Source of the DNA: Gossypium raimondii
Taxonomy: Eukaryota; Streptophyta; Magnoliopsida; Malvales; Malvaceae
NCBI RefSeq assembly: GCF_025698545.1
Contig: NC_068577.1
Location: 44,719,250-44,783,249 of the forward strand
Direction: 5' to 3'
DNA: 64,000 bases
The notes beneath the pieces are model-generated. The model did not search any database. It had not been told where the DNA came from and worked only from the letters and a program-made list of their open reading frames with translations. Positions within the stretch are counted from its first letter, which is position 1; each line of letters opens with the position of its first letter. The position numbers and the translations under genes were made by a program. Of the stretch, positions 60,017-64,000 are shown in pieces.

Positions 60017-61330
60017 ATGATGAATCAAGACAATGAACAAGACAATAACCCTGATGCGTTAGATGATTTTCTGCTAAAGCGCAAACGTGGTCGCCCAAGA
60101 AAGCACCCAAAACATGATTTAAATCAGGGGGAGAATGCTCAGATGCCTTGGAATCAGAACCTGAACCATGCTGAGAATGCCCATGTCCCACCTGGATTTG
60201 GAGCAGTGAATGGAAACCGACCCCACCAAGTGAATCCTGATGCAAATGACGTAATGGTTGGTCAGGCTGTTAGTGGTGTTATTGAGGCAGCATTCGATGC
60301 CGGATATTTGCTTACTGTTAGGGTTGGCAACTCTGATACCACTTTAAGGGGCGTGGTCTTCAAGCCTGGGCATTATGTTCCCGTTTCAGCTGAAAATGAT
60401 GTTGCTCCTAATCTCCAAATGATTAGACGAAACAAGATTCCCTTCCCACGGGAGAGGAATGGAACAGCTCATCCACTCAACGGACCAGCTCTCGCCAACC
60501 AGGTGCCACGAGCCCGGGCTTCGAATCTTGGAGCCATAAAAAACAAGAATGTGCAGCCAGCGGCAACACAATTCAATTCACTACTGTCCAGGGGCACGGT
60601 GGTGCCTGTTGTGCTCCAACCTGCTAGTTTATCAAATGGGAAAGTTTCCAGCCAACAATTAAGCCAACCTCCTCATTTGGTCTCAAAAGGCAAACAATTG
60701 TCTGGAGCTGCCAATGCAACAAATGAGGAAAAACCTGTCAACCAGATACCAACAGTTGGAAACCCGATATTTCCTACTCAACCTCAACCTCGGAGTAGTA
60801 ACCACACCGTGCCCAAAGGCATACAAAGTGAAACTGTTTCATATAGTCAACTTCCAGCAGACGGTTTACAGGATAAAGATGCCAAGTCGATGACTGGCAT
60901 GCCATTTGAGAAACTACTATCTGAAGTCATGAAAAGAGTTCAAGTCCCCCTACAACCACCAGAAGTTCAAGGTGGTAATTTGTCGGTCAAAGAGTTGGGA
61001 AATAAACTGGAAGATGATCAGGCACTCTCTATCGAACCACTACAAGCGGTACAGTCCACTCATTCTTCTTCTATGCTCAAACCTTTGGAAAATTTCAGAA
61101 CTGGCAAGATGACTGAGCTGTTGCAGGTATAATACATCTGAACTATTATGATTAAATCTATTATGCACCCTGATGTTTGACATAGACACTGATGTACTGC
61201 ATTTCCTTTCAAGGCTGTTCAAGAAAACATGAGAGAAAACCAAGCATCTCGGATCGAACAGCCAGCCATCAGTTCTGAAGGAACCATGCTCAGAGATGAA
61301 GCAACGCATGATTCAAACAAGCAGTCATAA
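60017..61330 (+). CDS. AT-hook DNA-binding protein (METABOLIC NETWORK MODULATOR-like)
   Basis: Two exons, 60017-61126 and 61214-61330, GT-AG and in frame, 408 residues. Near the N-terminus (21-32) KRKRGRPRKHPK is a canonical AT-hook, which binds the minor groove of AT-rich DNA, so the protein is nuclear. A conserved block follows at about 80-145 (VGQAVSGVIEAAFDAGYLLT, GVVFKPGHYVPVSAENDVAP, RRNKIPFP). The rest is low-complexity, Pro/Gln/Asn/Ser-rich, with no enzyme domain. Similar plant proteins are annotated as AT-hook proteins, some as METABOLIC NETWORK MODULATOR 1; I recall that name but cannot verify orthology. The start is the first of two adjacent ATGs. Convergent with the RBP45B gene. 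Confidence 0.8.
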
Positions 61331-62596
61331 GTTTGGAGTGTGGAATGTTGTAGAGTGTTTTAGTATAATGAAATAGACTATGTAAAATGTTTTAAAATCC
61401 TAAACAAGGTGAAGGAGCTAGACTTCCCCGAAGGGCTAACCTAACCTTAAAAGTTAGAGAAGGCTGCAGCATCGGATTTTCTTTGCTCTAACCCTTTTAG
61501 GATTAGAACTGTTGCCATTACTTAGAATAAAGCTTTTCGTTTTTCAGTTTATAGATATATATAGAAAAGCTATCTTTATGTAACTTTAGGCTTTGTCATA
61601 ACTTAGTAAACAGGGAAAGACCAGTTTCTTGTTAAACATGTGCGTTTTCCTTTTGTTATACGAAGTATCAAGCATGCAATTCTGAGGTATGTTAAGATAC
61701 TACAACAGGAAAAAAACGTCTTGGATTCTGGCTCATGTTCTCGGTTCTTATCCTCCAATGAGGTAATCACAGTAGAGAATTAACATTGTTGCATCCATCC
61801 GTCCATCCATCCATCGTTGAACAGGGACTGAGGATCTTGTTAAATAACCGAAGTTCAACAAGATCTTGTGGCTATCCATCTCTAAGAAGGTGCTGCAAAG
61901 ATCAACATAATTTGGCAACGTTGTTTTGGAAGAAGCAAATATTCCTACGACCGTAAAACTACAATATTTGCTGTAGTTGAGCTTCTTTGTATCAAGTGGG
62001 ATTCATTTATTTACTACTTTTAATATTTAAGGGTACAGTGGTTTACCCCAACCCGGTGACATTTATCTTTCCTTTTTGTGACGGTTTATGATAATGGCTG
62101 CATCTCTTTGTCACAAAATTATAAGGTGATCTCCTTTTGAATCCATCACAATGAACACGAAGATATATTTGGTTAGTTTGTCATAAACCATATCCGGATT
62201 CATCAAACTGAATGAAAAGTTTGAACCACTTTATTCATATAATTGATAAACAGTTCAAAATAGAGAACTAAAACTAAATCGACAAATAAGAAGCATAATA
62301 AGTTCACAATAAACCTTAAAAAGCATCAGTCCGAAAAACTACCATGGTGTAATATAACACTGAATAGCAATAGACTGGAAAATCAAATCAAAACAAAACT
62401 CAATATCAGAGGATGAGAAACCAAGAAAGCGAAGCTAAAACGATATGGGAGAGGGAAAAGATGAAACATAACAAAAAAAAAAAAATTGTACAGAAAACAA
62501 TGAAAATCTACAACCTTAAAACATGTTTGATTGGATCACACCAACAACTAATGTGCTCTGGATCAATGTCAACGAGCTTCACTCCAGCCACACTTT
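61331..62596. other. 3' flanks between convergent genes
   Basis: Holds the 3' UTR of the AT-hook gene (to about 61600, with AATAAAG at 61528) and, from the other side, the 3' UTR of the RBP45B gene. A small CCAT/CCGT microsatellite lies near 61795-61815. Nothing else is recognised; the 122-residue ORF at 62413-62781 is on the wrong strand, over the RBP45B terminal intron and UTR. Confidence 0.5.
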
Positions 62597-64000
62597 TTAC
62601 TGAAAAATTAAGCACAAATGAATGTGTCAGAAGAAATGGGAGAATAAATCAGTTTCTGAAAAGGAAAAATGTCTGCATTAAAGAAATCAAGATTCATGCA
62701 ATAAAGAACACAGACAACATCTTCATTTCTTCTTCCTTTTTCCCCCTACGTGCAGCCAAAGTTACAGTGCTAAAAAATTAAATTCAGAATGCTTGCGATC
62801 TTTCCGCTTTCTCTAAGAGCAAATAATATATAGAACTATAAAAAGTACAAATAGTTCATAAAGTCACATTTACCTGCTGTGGTTGTTGGTACGCTCCTGG
62901 CTGTTGGTAATTCCCATATCCAGGATAGCCCCCATAATACATGCTAGGGTCTTGGGGAGGAGGTGCATATCCATATGCTTCATATCCTTGAGCATATCCA
63001 TAATATCCACCATTCCACTGGGCCTGATCGGGTTGAGCCTGGAAGCCCCAATACATTGCCCTCTTATTAGTTTAGAGAAACATGTGTAGCATTGCTTTAT
63101 TTATAAGACACTAAAGTTTTAAATACTAAACCTGTTTGCTTGAAGGACTACGTCCCCATGAAAGTCGAACATTTCTTCCTCCTAAAATGGTACCATTTAA
63201 AACTGATAACGCTTGCTCTGCACTAGTTCTGAAGTACATCGCATTAAAGAAACCATTAATACCATGCAATAATATTTCAAATGCCGAATTACATGAAAGT
63301 ATTTATGAGTTACCTATTAGCATATTGAACAAAACCACAATTCTTGTTAGCAGGAATTTTTACATGAACTACCTCACCAAGCTGACTGAATATTTGTTTT
63401 AACTGGTCTTCAGAGACACTGGGATCCAAACCGCCAACAAATATCTGCACATTAGCTTGTAATATTTCAGTTGCCCATACCAAGAAACAAGTATACTAAT
63501 ATTAAAAAAAAAAGATGCATACTGTGGTATTATTTGGATCATTCTCGCCAGGATTTCCTTGAATGTTCTGGGAAGTATCTGTGGATCAAAAATATACATA
63601 AACTACAATAGAATAGATGATTATAAAAGATGGTGAAACAAAGTGAAAAGGCATGCATGTCCCACAACAGAATCTTAATGTTTTCATACACAAAAGCTTA
63701 ACTAATTCAACACACCTCCAAAAGTAAATATTTTCATGATAACTATGAAAATCCAAACCTGTTAACAGACATCATGTAGTACAGTTACATTATAGCACTA
63801 CTGCTTCTCTCAACTCAATAAAATTTTCCCAAAAAACGCAGCATGAAAGTATACACTTATGGATATAAATAAGCAGTTCAAAGTAATTCCCTGTATGGCA
63901 TGAAAAGAACCCAATGTAAACCCACCAGCCATATACCAGGCAACAGTTACACTTGGAATACATCAAAGCTTACCTTTAGTCCTTTACCAGGCAAATCCAA
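62597..64000 (-). CDS. RBP45B: RBP45B-type polyadenylate/RNA-binding protein, 3' part (cut by window end)
   Basis: RBP45 proteins are nuclear three-RRM proteins that bind poly(A)/U-rich RNA and the cap-binding complex. Exons by eye on the - strand: 63578-63523, 63444-63314, 63228-63132, 63038-62874 and a last one starting 62599, all in phase. They encode a linker (QGNPGENDPNNTT), the third RRM (RNP2 IFVGGLDP, RNP1 CGFVQYANR, ending GGRNVRLSWGRSPSSKQ) and a Gly/Tyr/Gln-rich tail (AQPDQAQWNGGYYGY to YQQPQQ) that matches RBP45B better than RBP45A or RBP47. The final intron ends TTTTTCAG directly before TAA (62599-62597). The two N-terminal RRMs lie beyond 64000; I could not place the next exon. 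Confidence 0.85.

Noticed and set aside
62413..62781. 122-residue + strand open frame
   Set aside because: Antisense to the RBP45B terminal intron and 3' UTR; Lys/Asn-rich filler with no motif.

Overview
The window is nuclear DNA of a flowering plant (eudicot). Genes have many short GT-AG introns and dicot-like protein sequences. The AT-rich intergenic DNA is filled with LTR-retrotransposon debris of kinds I associate with cotton: LTRs opening TGTAAC and closing GTTACA, and LTRs carrying GTCGCGAC and CACACGGCCGTGTG palindromes. Gossypium or a close Malvaceae relative is my inference; no marker gene proves it.

Five recognisable host genes sit in islands. (1) RidA, plastid enamine/imine deaminase, + strand, 10098-12067, six exons. 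(2) An EMB8-like alpha/beta hydrolase, + strand, 32093-34245, eight exons. (3) Convergent to it, a plant-specific coiled-coil protein (At5g41620/USO1-like), - strand, 35223-38398, three exons. (4) An AT-hook nuclear protein, + strand, 60017-61330, with a long leader and G-box-type promoter elements. (5) Convergent to it and cut by the window edge, an RBP45B-type RNA-binding protein, - strand, from 62597. The genes look like ordinary housekeeping loci; nothing suggests one shared pathway. A small broken gene for a secreted cysteine-rich peptide lies at 22084-22449 (- strand).

The rest is mobile DNA. 1-2.0 kb: an LTR (family A). 2.5-4.6 kb: Ogre/Tat-type LTR. 5.27-9.86 kb: a Mutator-like element with about 420-bp terminal inverted repeats, a 10-bp target duplication and captured gene pieces (Pack-MULE-like), itself invaded by a solo LTR and a small MULE. 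14.9-21.9 kb and 24.3-30.9 kb: nested Gypsy LTRs, several with tandem arrays and tRNA-like modules. 39.9-47.6 kb: two diverged copies of a duplicated segment around more LTRs. 48.7-49.2 kb: an intact hAT MITE. 49.2-55.4 kb: a second family A LTR and a defective Copia element on the - strand lacking its 3' end and flanked by a 46-bp direct repeat. 56.26-57.33 kb: a MULE-like long inverted repeat with a 10-bp target duplication.

The best candidates for something undescribed are the Pack-MULE, the Copia insertion with its unusually long flanking duplication, the long inverted repeat, the tRNA-like modules in LTR ends and the cysteine-rich peptide relic. All similarities were judged by eye.
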